Source: Sulfurimonas sp. (GTDB lineage: Bacteria > Campylobacterota > Campylobacteria > Campylobacterales > Sulfurimonadaceae). Taken from it: a stretch of DNA of 54,731 nt. Below are positions 6,783 to 16,287 of the stretch, piece after piece. Where the stretch lies: positions 1-54,731 of the forward strand of contig JAMORO010000086.1 in assembly GCA_027063505.1 (NCBI GenBank), read 5' to 3'. Each line of letters starts with the position of its first letter. Position 1 is the first letter of the stretch. A model generated the notes under the pieces. The model did no database searches, was not told the DNA's origin, and saw only the letters and a program-made list of their open reading frames with translations. The position numbers and the translations under genes are program-made.

Positions 6783-9503
6783 TTATTTCAATTGGCTCCA
6801 GTTATCACCGATGTTTAAAGAGGCTTTTAGAGGTACATTTAATATCATTATACCTTCCATAATCTCTCTAAATTTATCTCCTAAAGCTTCAGCTTCATTC
6901 GCATCAACCTCAAAGATAAGTTCATCGTGTATTTGTAATAACATTGTAGCATTTAATTGTTCTTCAATTATGATATGTTGTATTTTATTCATACTTAGTT
7001 TTATAAGATCACTCGCACTTCCTTGAAATACTGAGTTTACAGACTCTCTCTCATAAGCAGCTCTAAACATAGGAGTAGCATTTTCATAGTCAAAATAGCG
7101 ACGGCGTTGGAGTAGAGTTTCAATGTAACCGAACTCTTTAGATCTATCAACTATACTTCTAAAGTAAGTTTTCACAGTTGGAAAAGATTCAAAATAACGT
7201 TCTATTATTGCCTTTGCTTCTTTAGTAGGAATTCCAAGCGTATCACTTAGCTTTTTCTGTCCCATGCCATAAAGAAGTCCAAAGTTTACAGTTTTAGCAA
7301 CACCACGTTTTGAAGCAGCATCCTCTTCTCCAAAAAGAGCTATAGCAGTTTGAAGGTGAATATCTTTATTATCTTTAAAAGCATTTACCAAAACGCTGTC
7401 TTGTGAGTAGTGTGCAAGAAGACGAAGCTCAATCTGTGAATAATCTATCCCTATTAATTTTTTACCTTTACCTGCCACAAAAGCCTCACGAATTTTAGCT
7501 CCAAGTGGTGTACGAGTTGGAATGTTTTGCAGATTTGGATTTTTTGAGCTAAGTCTTCCTGTTGCTGTTCCTGTCTGCACAAAAGAGGTGTGAATACGAC
7601 TTCTTTTACTCTCTTTTGAGAGTTTTAATAGTGGTTCAATATATGTGGAGTAGAGCTTATAAACTTCTCGATACTCTAAAAGTTTTGGAATAATTTCATG
7701 GGCATCAAGAAGACCACTTAAAACCTGCTCATTTGTAGAGTATCCAGTTTTTGTTTTTTTCCCAACCGGAAGACCCAATGTCTCAAATAAAATCACACCT
7801 AACTGTTTCGTAGAGTTTATGTTAAACTCACTACCAGCAAGAGAGTAGATAGAAGTAGTAAGTGAAGAGAGTGTCTCTTTTACTTCTAATAAAAATTGCT
7901 CTAAAAACTGAGCATCAATCTCAATACCCTCTTTTTCCATCGTTAATAGTGTTTTAATAAAAGGAAACTCAACCTCTTTAGCTTCATCTATCAGATGTAT
8001 AGCATTTTGAAGTTCTAGTTTTTCTAAAAATAAGTTGTAAAGTTTAGCTGTTATATAAGCATCTTCTGCTGCATATTTACATGCATCTTCTATATCTACT
8101 CCCGCAAATGTTTCACCTTTTTTTACTGTATCTTTAAAAGCTACCATAGTATGACCTAAGAGTTTGTCACTCAGTTTATCAAGACTTAGTGCTGACTCAG
8201 AGTTGATAAGCCATGCAAGGACCATACTATCAGCATAGACTTCTAAACTATCATCTTCTAAAAAGCGAGTTACAAAATGGAGATCAAACTTGATATTATG
8301 TCCCACTACTTTTGAGTTAAATATTTTTCGTATTGCTCTTTTTGCATCTACTTCACTTATCTGATGAGGAACACCAAGATAAAAGTGTGCAAAAGGGACA
8401 TAATAAGCCTCCTTCTCATTTATACAGAAACTAAAACCTACAAGCTTATCTTTATCATACTCTAAACCTGTAGTTTCCGTATCAAATGCGACTATAGTTT
8501 CAGGTGTAAATCTATCTAAAATAGCATCTAGTGTACTTATGTCTGTAAGGAGTGTAGCCTTAAACTCTAACTTCACACCATAATCTTCTTCTATCACTTC
8601 GACAGCTTGTGCAGCACTCTCTCGTTTTGAATCGCTCACTTGATTTTTTGCATGTAGAACTCGGAGTATCGCATTTTGTTCATACTTTACTAACTCATCG
8701 TAAATATTTACAAATGGATTTTCTACATCCATCTTATACTCTTCAAAATTTATACTATCAAATACATCTTGCTTGAGAGTCACTAACTCTTTTGACATAT
8801 ATGCTTGCTCTTTAGAGGCTATAAGTTTCTTCTGATTTGCCCCTTTAAGCTCTTCTACATGTGCATAAATATTATCTAAATCACCATACTCTTTAAGAAG
8901 TTTTTCTGCTCCAACTTTTCCAATACCTTTCACACCAGGAACATTATCTGCACTATCTCCTAGAATTGATTGGTAGTCTATGAACTGTGCAGGTGTTACA
9001 CCATATTTATCATAACATGCTTTCTCATCTACTGATTTTCTTTTAATCGCATCAACAATAGTTACCTTTCCATCTTCAATAAGCTGATATAGATCTTTAT
9101 CATGTGAAACTACACGAACATTATAACCCTTATCTTTTGCCAGTTTTGTTACAGTAGCTATCATATCATCAGCTTCATAACCACTCATACCGAGTGTTTT
9201 ATAACCCATTTTATCTATCCACTCTATAGCTATAGGGAGTTGCATGGTAAGTTCCGGTGGTGGTGCTGAACGATTTGCTTTATAGTTAGGATCTATCTCA
9301 TTTCTAAAAGTATCTCCCTTTGTGTCTATAGCAAAAATGATATAATCACTATCATGCTCTTTTTGAAGTGTTGCTATAAAGTTTGTAAAACCTGTAAGTA
9401 GGCCTGTGGGAAATCCCTCTCTGTTTTTAAGGTGTTGTGGTAAGGCATAAAAACTACGAAAGAAAAAACCAAATGTATCTATAATGGTAACTGTTTTACT
9501 CAT
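6783..9503 (-). CDS. polA: DNA polymerase I
   Basis: This repair and Okazaki-fragment polymerase (906 residues) has all three domains. The 5'-nuclease covers residues 1 to about 290, with helix-hairpin-helix text SADNVPGVKGIGKVGAEKL. The 3'-5' exonuclease covers about 310-500 and looks active, with D341-T-E343, D407 and Y477-x3-D481 all present. The polymerase covers about 520-906, with motif A GIDYSQIELRLLAHY, motif B KRGVAKTVNFGLLYGMG and motif C LQIHDELIFEV. I start at ATG 9503 because GAGGA lies seven bases before it. An upstream in-frame ATG would overlap the HDOD gene and has no ribosome binding site. One base separates it from the HDOD stop codon. Confidence 0.97.
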   Translation of the reverse strand: MSKTVTIIDTFGFFFRSFYALPQHLKNREGFPTGLLTGFTNFIATLQKEHDSDYIIFAIDTKGDTFRNEIDPNYKANRSAPPPELTMQLPIAIEWIDKMGYKTLGMSGYEADDMIATVTKLAKDKGYNVRVVSHDKDLYQLIEDGKVTIVDAIKRKSVDEKACYDKYGVTPAQFIDYQSILGDSADNVPGVKGIGKVGAEKLLKEYGDLDNIYAHVEELKGANQKKLIASKEQAYMSKELVTLKQDVFDSINFEEYKMDVENPFVNIYDELVKYEQNAILRVLHAKNQVSDSKRESAAQAVEVIEEDYGVKLEFKATLLTDISTLDAILDRFTPETIVAFDTETTGLEYDKDKLVGFSFCINEKEAYYVPFAHFYLGVPHQISEVDAKRAIRKIFNSKVVGHNIKFDLHFVTRFLEDDSLEVYADSMVLAWLINSESALSLDKLSDKLLGHTMVAFKDTVKKGETFAGVDIEDACKYAAEDAYITAKLYNLFLEKLELQNAIHLIDEAKEVEFPFIKTLLTMEKEGIEIDAQFLEQFLLEVKETLSSLTTSIYSLAGSEFNINSTKQLGVILFETLGLPVGKKTKTGYSTNEQVLSGLLDAHEIIPKLLEYREVYKLYSTYIEPLLKLSKESKRSRIHTSFVQTGTATGRLSSKNPNLQNIPTRTPLGAKIREAFVAGKGKKLIGIDYSQIELRLLAHYSQDSVLVNAFKDNKDIHLQTAIALFGEEDAASKRGVAKTVNFGLLYGMGQKKLSDTLGIPTKEAKAIIERYFESFPTVKTYFRSIVDRSKEFGYIETLLQRRRYFDYENATPMFRAAYERESVNSVFQGSASDLIKLSMNKIQHIIIEEQLNATMLLQIHDELIFEVDANEAEALGDKFREIMEGIMILNVPLKASLNIGDNWSQLK

Positions 9504-9504
9504 A

Positions 9505-10323
9505 CTATTCCTCTTCAATACTATCTAAAATATCATCTATCATATCTTCTAAAACTTCATAATCATATCCAGCATCACGAGCTTTGCGTAAACCAAAATT
9601 TATAGACTGATCAGAAAACGGTTTATTTATTGGGACTATTGTTTTTACAATATTTAAAGCGGTTGCATACTCTTGCATCTCAAGAGGAGCACTCAATGGG
9701 TCGTCTGAGTACTTAATCATAGTTACAAACTCTTTCTCAAATCCCCAATGTTCAAAAACAGAAGCTGTCACTTCCGCACTTGTTACATCTACATAAGTTT
9801 TTTCAACTTGTGCGATATTATTACTTGTTTCTATCTCTGAACGAAAACTCACATCTTCATCATCTTGAATAACATCACTTGAGATAAGGATAGTTCCAGT
9901 CTCTTGTAAAAATGCTGCAAGATAGAGTTTTTCAGCTTTATTTTGATCGATTGTTTTATACCAGCTAAATATTAGTTCTGCCTGTTTAGCAGAGATATCT
10001 GCAAGTTGATCACCTGTAATTCCATAAGGTTTCATATCTACATTTAATAATTTTCTTACACAGTTACCAAGAACAATAGAGCGTGTTGTTTCCATACCAA
10101 AAAGGCTAACTGCTTGAGCCACAGTTCTAATCTCTTGACCAAAAGCATACAGAGAAGAGTTTGCACTTTTAAGAAGGTTTGCAACAATCATAGGATCAGG
10201 TTCTATGACTTTAACAAGCTCTTGTATACTCGTACACTCATCTGTATAAACTCTGTTAATTTCTATAATTGTCTTTGAAAGTGGTGGCAGAGATTTTATA
10301 CTATCTATAATTGAACTCTTCAT
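9505..10323 (-). CDS. HDOD-domain signalling protein
   Basis: This is a 272-residue protein made almost wholly of an HDOD domain, a degenerate HD fold without phosphohydrolase metal ligands. Supporting text is LPPLSKTIIEINRVY near the N-terminus, the helix DPMIVANLLKSANSSLYAF, then VAQAVSLFGMETTRSIVLG, all standard HDOD landmarks. Such proteins act in regulation and chemosensory signalling, but the partner here is unknown. The start codon has AAAGG six bases upstream. It is read with polA and lies downstream of the hybrid kinase on the same strand, separated by about 50 bases. Confidence 0.85.
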   Translation of the reverse strand: MKSSIIDSIKSLPPLSKTIIEINRVYTDECTSIQELVKVIEPDPMIVANLLKSANSSLYAFGQEIRTVAQAVSLFGMETTRSIVLGNCVRKLLNVDMKPYGITGDQLADISAKQAELIFSWYKTIDQNKAEKLYLAAFLQETGTILISSDVIQDDEDVSFRSEIETSNNIAQVEKTYVDVTSAEVTASVFEHWGFEKEFVTMIKYSDDPLSAPLEMQEYATALNIVKTIVPINKPFSDQSINFGLRKARDAGYDYEVLEDMIDDILDSIEEE

Positions 10324-10376
10324 TAGAAGCCTTTAATAATTTTTTATTTATTATAGCTTACTATACTAAATATGAC

Positions 10377-12695
10377 TTAACAGACATGGGTAGGAAGATA
10401 TTTTTGAAGGACCCTTCTAATATCTTCATCATCATAAGGTTTAGAGATATACTCACTCATACCTGCATCCAAAAACTTTTGGCGATCACCTGTTAAAGCA
10501 TTTGCAGTGAGTGCAATTATTGGGATATCTTTATTATTGGTCTGACCCTTTCGTATCTCTTTTGTTGCTTCAGCACCATTCATATTTGGCATATTTTCAT
10601 CCATGAAGATTATATTATATTTTGACTTTTTCACTGATTCAAGACTCTCTAGTCCATCATTTGCAATCTCAAAAGTCACACCAAAATCTTCTAGCAAGAT
10701 ACTGAGTAACAGTTGATTCGTTTTATTATCTTCTACTATTAATACATGTCCATCAAAACAGTTATCATCATTTTCTTCTAAAAAATCCTCTTCCTGAGAA
10801 CTGTAGGCAATATACTCTAAAGGAATTGTAAAACTAAATGTACTTCCCTCTCCAAACTCACTTAAAACATCTATTTTTCCATTCATTAAAGAGACAAGTT
10901 TTGAGCTGATAGAGAGACCAAGACCTGTACCCCCATACTTTCTTGTTGTAGAGATATCCTCTTGTTCAAAATCATTAAATATTTTTTCTAAATTTTCTTT
11001 CTGTATTCCAGTACCATTATCCTGAATACTGCAAGTTAAATATGACTCATTATACTTTACATCATAATAGATCTCTCCACCTTTTTGCGTAAACTTTAAA
11101 GCATTACTTAAAAAATTTATGAGCACCTGTTTAATACGAACATCATCACCTAAAAGTTTTTTAGGAAAATCTAACTCTCTCGTATAAATAAATGTAACAT
11201 CCTTATCTAAACAGAGGTTTCTATAAAGTTTTGCTACATTATCAAAGAGTTCATCTGCAGAAAACTCAATCTGCTCAATCTCTAATTTACCACTCTCTAT
11301 TTTTGATATATCTAGAATATCATTTATAATAGCAAGCAATGTTTTTCCTGAATTTTTTATATGTCCATAGAGCTCTTGACGGCGTCTATCTGTCTCACCT
11401 TTTGCTAAAATATCAACAAATCCGAGTATCCCATTCATAGGTGTACGAATTTCATGACTCATATTTGCTAAAAAACGGCTTTTTAACATATTTGCATTAT
11501 CCGCTTTTTCTTTCGCCTCTTGTAGCTTTTTAAGCATATTTATACGGTCAGAGATATCTCTCCATAAACAGATAATAAAACTATTTTCTCCATTTGGAAT
11601 AAAACCAAAACTAATCTCAAAATCAAGAATTTTACCCTGAGGTGTTATATGTTGCCAGTCAAACACTTGAGGCTCTCCACTCAAAACTTTTTCTATAAGT
11701 TTAGAAGACTTCTCCTGGGAACTCTCTCCATCTGCTTGAAACTCTGGAGAGATATCTAAAAGAGATTGACCAATAAAGTATCCATTATCACATACAAACA
11801 TCTCTGTAAGTTTACTATTAACTTTAGTAAATATTCCATTTTTGAGAATACTAATGCCCTCATTTACATTCTCAAAAATACTTGCAAATTTCAACTCATT
11901 TGATTTTACATCATTAAAAGCCTCTTGAAGTTCACTAATATCTTGAATAACAGATAAAATATACTCTTCACCATTACTATCTGTATGTTTTATACCATTT
12001 AAAAGAACAGAAACCTTATGCCCATCTTTATGAATATACTCTTTTTTATAAAGACTATACTTTCCATTTTTTTGAAGTAATTTAAGTTGTTTTTCTTCTT
12101 GAGCCTTATAAGTGATTGGAGTTATATCCCAGTAAGAGAGTTTTTTAAACTCCTCCTTTGTATAACCACACATATTATGCAGACTTGCATTAATCTCAAC
12201 AAATGAGCCATCACTCATTTTATTATTAGCTAATCCAACAGGAGAAATTTCAAATAATTTATTATATAAAGAGTTGGTTTCTAAAAGTTTTTCATTACTT
12301 AGTACATACTCCGTAATATCCGTTATATAACTTATAAAGTGAGTAATTTCACCTCTCTTATCACGAAGAAGTGTTGTGCTATCACTCACCCAATGGTAAA
12401 CACCTGTACTATCTTCATATCTATAAGGTTTATGTTCTACTGACTCTTCATTCAAACTTTTAGCAGATGAAAGTTTTTCAAGCACTCTCACTCTATCTGC
12501 AGGATGAATTTTATCCATATGAGATATCTCACCATCACTATATTCAAAAGGAGTATACCCATACATTTTTTTAATATTTTTTGAAACTTCTACAATAGAC
12601 CAACTATCTTTATTTTCCATAATAAAAATAACAATAGGGCCATTTATAAACAGCGGTGAGTGTAGTGCATCAGTATAAAGAGCTAAGTCTTCCAT
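10377..12695 (-). CDS. Soluble PAS-PAS-PAS hybrid sensor histidine kinase
   Basis: This 772-residue hybrid kinase has no membrane segment, so it senses in the cytoplasm. The N-terminus holds three PAS/PAC units (about 20-130, 140-258 and 265-385). The HisKA box NMSHEIRTPMNGI carries His414. The ATPase domain follows, with an N box at INFLSNALKF and G boxes DNGTGI and GGTGLGLSIS. A receiver domain occupies about 651-772, with phospho-acceptor Asp699 in IIFMDENMPNMNG. No DNA-binding output is attached, so a phosphorelay partner or receiver-mediated output must be elsewhere. Its leader holds a hairpin that covers the ribosome binding site. The sensed signal is unknown. Confidence 0.93.
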   Translation of the reverse strand: MEDLALYTDALHSPLFINGPIVIFIMENKDSWSIVEVSKNIKKMYGYTPFEYSDGEISHMDKIHPADRVRVLEKLSSAKSLNEESVEHKPYRYEDSTGVYHWVSDSTTLLRDKRGEITHFISYITDITEYVLSNEKLLETNSLYNKLFEISPVGLANNKMSDGSFVEINASLHNMCGYTKEEFKKLSYWDITPITYKAQEEKQLKLLQKNGKYSLYKKEYIHKDGHKVSVLLNGIKHTDSNGEEYILSVIQDISELQEAFNDVKSNELKFASIFENVNEGISILKNGIFTKVNSKLTEMFVCDNGYFIGQSLLDISPEFQADGESSQEKSSKLIEKVLSGEPQVFDWQHITPQGKILDFEISFGFIPNGENSFIICLWRDISDRINMLKKLQEAKEKADNANMLKSRFLANMSHEIRTPMNGILGFVDILAKGETDRRRQELYGHIKNSGKTLLAIINDILDISKIESGKLEIEQIEFSADELFDNVAKLYRNLCLDKDVTFIYTRELDFPKKLLGDDVRIKQVLINFLSNALKFTQKGGEIYYDVKYNESYLTCSIQDNGTGIQKENLEKIFNDFEQEDISTTRKYGGTGLGLSISSKLVSLMNGKIDVLSEFGEGSTFSFTIPLEYIAYSSQEEDFLEENDDNCFDGHVLIVEDNKTNQLLLSILLEDFGVTFEIANDGLESLESVKKSKYNIIFMDENMPNMNGAEATKEIRKGQTNNKDIPIIALTANALTGDRQKFLDAGMSEYISKPYDDEDIRRVLQKYLPTHVC

Positions 12696-12701
12696 ATTGT
12701 T

Positions 12702-12720
12702 CCTAATATTTATAATTAGG
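12702..12720 (-). promoter_or_regulatory. Leader hairpin covering the hybrid-kinase ribosome binding site
   Basis: In the transcript, CCTAAT (12720-12715) can pair with ATTAGG (12707-12702), with a seven-base loop. The second arm contains the AGGA ribosome binding site seven bases before the ATG at 12695. The stem is only 6 bp and AT-rich, so its stability is doubtful. Confidence 0.3.
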
Positions 12721-12764
12721 TTTATAATATTGAAATTTCTCTTAAATATCTCTAATAGTTATCC

Positions 12765-13475
12765 CTATTTATGACAATCTCTTAATGTTTTTGTAGGATC
12801 GGTAATATAATCATACCCATTGTAAATTGTAAAGGCACCATAAAGAAGAACTGCAACAGAGGAGAGACTCATCATCATGTTTCTAAAACTTGTTGCTGAG
12901 GCGAGTGAAGCTAAAAAACCCACTCCAAACATTGCAGGAATTGTACTTAATCCAAAAATAGCCATTACAAAAGCTCCATAAAGAGGATCAGCTGTACTTG
13001 CTGCAGTAATTGCAAAGAAGTAAACAAAACCACAAGGAAGAAGTCCATTAAGCATACCAAGGAGGAAAAAGCTTACATTTGATTTTGAGTTGAGCACATT
13101 TTTAAAACTTTTTTTATATATTGAAGAGGAGGAAAATGAGTGTTCTATAAGCGTTAGAAATTTTATCTTTCCCATTAAAGAGAGTCCTGCGAGTATCATA
13201 GCTAAACCAGCCACTATAAGTAAGATACCATTTGCCATGTTTGAGAAAAGAACTACACCGCCAAGTGCTCCAAATAGAGCCCCTAAGATAGTGTAGGTAA
13301 AGACACGACCAAAAGAGTAAAGAAGGTGTGCAATGCTCTTTGAGACTTTTGAACTTTCAGGTTTAATTTTTATGGTTGAGTATGCCATTACAATTCCACC
13401 ACACATACCGATACAGTGACCAAATGAGCCTAAAAATGCTATACTAATTATAGTAAGAATATTAACAGTTTCCAT
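12765..13475 (-). CDS. Sulfite exporter TauE/DsbD-2-like polytopic membrane protein
   Basis: This 236-residue inner-membrane protein has about six hydrophobic segments and the family motif SFGHCIGMCGGIVMAYS in the first helix, plus NGLLPCGFVYFF in the middle. It belongs to the TauE/SafE-like group related to the DsbD/CcdA transmembrane domain. Members with H-C-x3-C-G-G often lie beside copper or cytochrome oxidase assembly genes. Here the partner is the NosL-like gene just upstream: its stop overlaps this ATG by one base, with AGGAAAATA as the ribosome binding site. I infer copper or thiol transfer rather than sulfite export, but the sequence does not settle this. Confidence 0.8.
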   Translation of the reverse strand: METVNILTIISIAFLGSFGHCIGMCGGIVMAYSTIKIKPESSKVSKSIAHLLYSFGRVFTYTILGALFGALGGVVLFSNMANGILLIVAGLAMILAGLSLMGKIKFLTLIEHSFSSSSIYKKSFKNVLNSKSNVSFFLLGMLNGLLPCGFVYFFAITAASTADPLYGAFVMAIFGLSTIPAMFGVGFLASLASATSFRNMMMSLSSVAVLLYGAFTIYNGYDYITDPTKTLRDCHK

Positions 13476-13978
13476 TATTTTCCTAGTAATCTTTTTCTAA
13501 TTTTTGGATCATTCATAGTCTCACCACGAAGCATTTTTAGTCGCATAGTCGCAAAGTCAATAAACTTATCTTCTCTATTCTCATATGCACCAAATCCATA
13601 TCCCATTGGAGTTATATCATCTAAAGAGTACCAAGCTTCTTTGGCATCTATCCACTTTTTAGTATCTTTTGTATAGACCCATATTATAGCTTTATCTTTA
13701 AAACTTTTATCTTCCAACCAGTGAATAAATCCTCCATGATCGTGAAAGAACCAAGTCTTTCCATCAGGAGCTACAACTTGTGAAGTATAAGTCATATCTT
13801 CTATAACCATACCACAGTCACTATCTTGGTACTTATTTAGAATGATTTCTAAAGGAATCTTTTTTAAATTTCCCTCTTTGATAACTACCATTTGTTGGAC
13901 TTTACCAAGAGATAAAAAGAGAGCAACAATAAGGCCAACAAAAAGAAAGACGATAAAAAGTGGTGTAAGTTTTTTCAT
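13475..13978 (-). CDS. NosL-like membrane-anchored (copper chaperone-type) protein
   Basis: This 167-residue protein has one N-terminal hydrophobic anchor (about residues 6-24) and a soluble domain. It follows the NosL layout: a C-G-M metal-site motif (C55-G-M57), a dGk-x-W-F-F-H-D-H-G-G segment where NosL has its FDD-G strand, then VYTKDTKKWIDAKEAWY and TPMGYGFGAYEN. NosL delivers Cu(I) for nitrous oxide reductase, and relatives exist without nos genes. No nosZ is in this window. The usual lipobox is replaced by a transmembrane anchor. Assignment to the NosL superfamily rests on motif order only. Confidence 0.7.
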   Translation of the reverse strand: MKKLTPLFIVFLFVGLIVALFLSLGKVQQMVVIKEGNLKKIPLEIILNKYQDSDCGMVIEDMTYTSQVVAPDGKTWFFHDHGGFIHWLEDKSFKDKAIIWVYTKDTKKWIDAKEAWYSLDDITPMGYGFGAYENREDKFIDFATMRLKMLRGETMNDPKIRKRLLGK

Positions 13979-13990
13979 AATGTTATTATA

Positions 13991-14467
13991 CTATCCTCTT
14001 CTTTTTTTACCTTTACCCTGATCATCATAAAGAAGAAATTTTTCTAAATCTTTATGCATAGTACTATCTAGACTATCCCAAATAGCTTTTTTCTCTTTAT
14101 AACGTTCAATATTTTCTTTCTTTGATTTTCTAATATCTCGAATAAGATAGTGATAGCGCACTATCTGTTTTGTATACTCACTTACAAAGGGCCAGTTCTT
14201 TATAATCTGATAACTTCGCTCTTCATGGTCAGTAAAACTCCACTCACCAAACTCAATATCGTCAGAATCTTTTTTAAAAGCAGTAAAGGGTTTGCCTATA
14301 TCGTGAAGTAATCCTGAAGCTAAAAACTTCCATCCAGAACCCTTTATAGCATAATAGGTTACACGTAGAGTATGCACTAAAACACCGTGTTGATGCCACT
14401 CATTTTGCACAAAAAAAAGTGATTCTAAAAAAGCTCGACTAAAAACACTATTGTTTACTTCACTCAA
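13991..14467 (-). CDS. HD-domain phosphohydrolase
   Basis: This small (158 residues) HD-superfamily protein contains metal-binding motifs in order: H in VLVHTLRV, the doublet in LASGLLHDIGKP, H in FTDHEERSY, and RYHYLI. This pattern resembles tRNA-nucleotidyltransferase-associated and nucleotidase HD domains. The C-terminus is a basic tail KGKKRRG, which could bind nucleic acid. Its ATG overlaps the recombinase stop codon by four bases (ATGA), so it is co-translated with that gene. The substrate is unknown. Confidence 0.82.
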   Translation of the reverse strand: MSEVNNSVFSRAFLESLFFVQNEWHQHGVLVHTLRVTYYAIKGSGWKFLASGLLHDIGKPFTAFKKDSDDIEFGEWSFTDHEERSYQIIKNWPFVSEYTKQIVRYHYLIRDIRKSKKENIERYKEKKAIWDSLDSTMHKDLEKFLLYDDQGKGKKRRG

Positions 14468-15291
14468 AATATCTCCTTTGTCATAGGGTGGTACACCTCT
14501 ACAGTCTCTTTTAAATCCTCTTTTTGGATATGTGTATATATCTGTGTTGTCATAAGAGATGCATGTCCTAAAAGCTCCTGAACAACTCGCAAGTCTGCAC
14601 CCCCACTAATGAGTGCGGTTGCATAAGAGTGACGGAGTACATGGGGTGAGACACCAAGATACTTCTGTGTTATCTTATAAGCACTTATCCGACTCAACTT
14701 ACTCCCTTTATAATTACACCAAATAAACTCAGAAGTAAAAGGCATCATATCTATATAACTATAAATACTCTTTATTGCAATGGGTGCGAGAGGCACTACT
14801 CTCTCCTTCTCCCCTTTTGCATGACGGATATGAAGCCACTCACCCTCTATATCATTCAAACTCAACTCTAAACACTCACTTATACGACTGCCACTAGCAT
14901 ATAAAAAAAGTATGAGTGCATAGTCTCGTTGGCCTATCCATGTAGTTGTATCGATGCAAGAGAGTCCCTCCTCAATTGCTTTAAAGGAGAGAAATCGAGG
15001 AAGAAGTTTAGGGATTTTTGCGAACTGTAACTTATCACTTTTAGCTTTAAACTGCTCTTTATAACAGAAATCAAAAAATGCATTTACAGAGGAGAGTTTA
15101 CGGTTGAGTGTTCGCTTATTTTCATAAACGCTCAGTGTATTTAAAACTTTTAAAGAGTCTAGCTTTATCAGTGAAACACCAGTACTCTCTTCTATCCAAG
15201 TCAAGTCACTTTGATAGGCTAATACACTCTGTTTTGAGAGTGCTCTCGTTACAGAGATATACTCTAAAAAGGCTTCAAGCTCTCTCGACAT
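14464..15291 (-). CDS. Tyrosine recombinase of the Xer type
   Basis: This site-specific recombinase has 275 residues and all catalytic residues: R136 (ASGSRISE), K159, H217-x2-R220 (PHVLRHSYATAL), H243 (LGHASLMTTQIY) and nucleophile Y252. An N-terminal SAM-like core-binding domain spans about 1-90. It is probably a chromosome-dimer resolvase. Campylobacterota usually use a single Xer protein acting on dif, and the described XerH proteins are longer (about 350 residues), so I do not choose between XerH, XerD and XerC. No integrase-type mobile context is visible: neighbours are housekeeping genes, and the start is coupled by a TAATG overlap with the upstream lipoprotein gene. Confidence 0.85.
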   Translation of the reverse strand: MSRELEAFLEYISVTRALSKQSVLAYQSDLTWIEESTGVSLIKLDSLKVLNTLSVYENKRTLNRKLSSVNAFFDFCYKEQFKAKSDKLQFAKIPKLLPRFLSFKAIEEGLSCIDTTTWIGQRDYALILFLYASGSRISECLELSLNDIEGEWLHIRHAKGEKERVVPLAPIAIKSIYSYIDMMPFTSEFIWCNYKGSKLSRISAYKITQKYLGVSPHVLRHSYATALISGGADLRVVQELLGHASLMTTQIYTHIQKEDLKETVEVYHPMTKEIF

Positions 15292-16283
15292 TACTCAGTA
15301 AAAATCTTCTTATCTTCTATATAGAATTTTTTTCCATCATTAAAGATAAAACCATCATCAAAATCAACTTCATGAACACTATATTCAAAAGTCTCTTTAT
15401 TTATAACTATCATATATCCCTCTTTTTCTAAAATATAGAGATTTTTTTCATCTGCTATCATCCCATAAAAATGAGCGAAAGGGAACTTTACTTTTAGATT
15501 TATATCAAGATTTGATGAGAGTGAAATCACTTCTCCCTGTTTTGTTGCTATAAAAATAGTGTGTGCATCATATACTATGTTTCGTATCTCATACTTAACA
15601 CGAACCTCTTTTTTAGCCATAGAAAGTATTGTGTAGCTTGTCGCCGCAATAATTTTATTTTCTACTATATTAAGAGAGATAACATTGTTAAAGTTCTCTT
15701 CACTCGAGATAATAACAGTACGTAGTCGCTTATTAAGTTTTGTATTTACAAAGACAACTTTCCCATCAAGTGTTGCAAAAAGGACGACACCTTTCATAAA
15801 GTAAGGATTAACAATACGTGAATCAGCAACAACATACTTACTTCCTTGCTCTTTAAAAAGAATCGTTTTAGAGGAGATTTTATACAGTGCTATCTCATTA
15901 TCTGCGAAGAGTACAGCGAGAGTATTATCAGATACTGAAGCACCTGCTATACTTTTTTTAAGCTCAAATTTTTCAGTTATAGAAGAGTTGTTTTCAGAAA
16001 TAAGTGTTAAATTTCCATCTATATTAGCTGTTATAATCCAACCATTACTTTGTGATATCACTCTATCTGTAGCATTTATATCTAATGAGAGAATACCACT
16101 GTTTGTAAGTACTCTTCCATCTTCAAGCAGTGCAACATTTGCAGCAGTATCTATAATATTTACTTTGGATTCTTCGTATTTTTCCCAATCAGCGGCAACC
16201 TCTTTAGGTTCAAATACCTCTTTTGTACTACATCCATTAAAAAAAACAGTAATTATAAGAGCTAAAAAAATATAACTTTTCAA
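15291..16283 (-). CDS. Beta-propeller outer-membrane lipoprotein, BamB-like
   Basis: This 330-residue predicted lipoprotein has a signal ending in FFNGC (lipidated Cys18). The rest is a run of short beta-strand repeats, each with small side chains, a hydrophobic strand and turns such as DGKVVFVNT, KQGEVISLS and KEGYMIVINKE. These are typical of PQQ/WD-like propeller blades. The gene directly upstream encodes a YfgM-like protein, matching the yfgM-bamB gene order of proteobacteria. A BamB-like role in outer-membrane protein insertion is inferred from fold and synteny, not from a specific signature. The start codon is TTG (16283), four bases after the upstream stop. Confidence 0.65.
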   Translation of the reverse strand: MKSYIFLALIITVFFNGCSTKEVFEPKEVAADWEKYEESKVNIIDTAANVALLEDGRVLTNSGILSLDINATDRVISQSNGWIITANIDGNLTLISENNSSITEKFELKKSIAGASVSDNTLAVLFADNEIALYKISSKTILFKEQGSKYVVADSRIVNPYFMKGVVLFATLDGKVVFVNTKLNKRLRTVIISSEENFNNVISLNIVENKIIAATSYTILSMAKKEVRVKYEIRNIVYDAHTIFIATKQGEVISLSSNLDINLKVKFPFAHFYGMIADEKNLYILEKEGYMIVINKETFEYSVHEVDFDDGFIFNDGKKFYIEDKKIFTE

Positions 16284-16287
16284 GATT

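Noticed and set aside
14464..15291. Tyrosine recombinase as sign of an integrated mobile element
   Set aside because: Neighbours are housekeeping genes joined by coupled starts, with no attachment-site repeats or cargo; a chromosomal Xer role is simpler.
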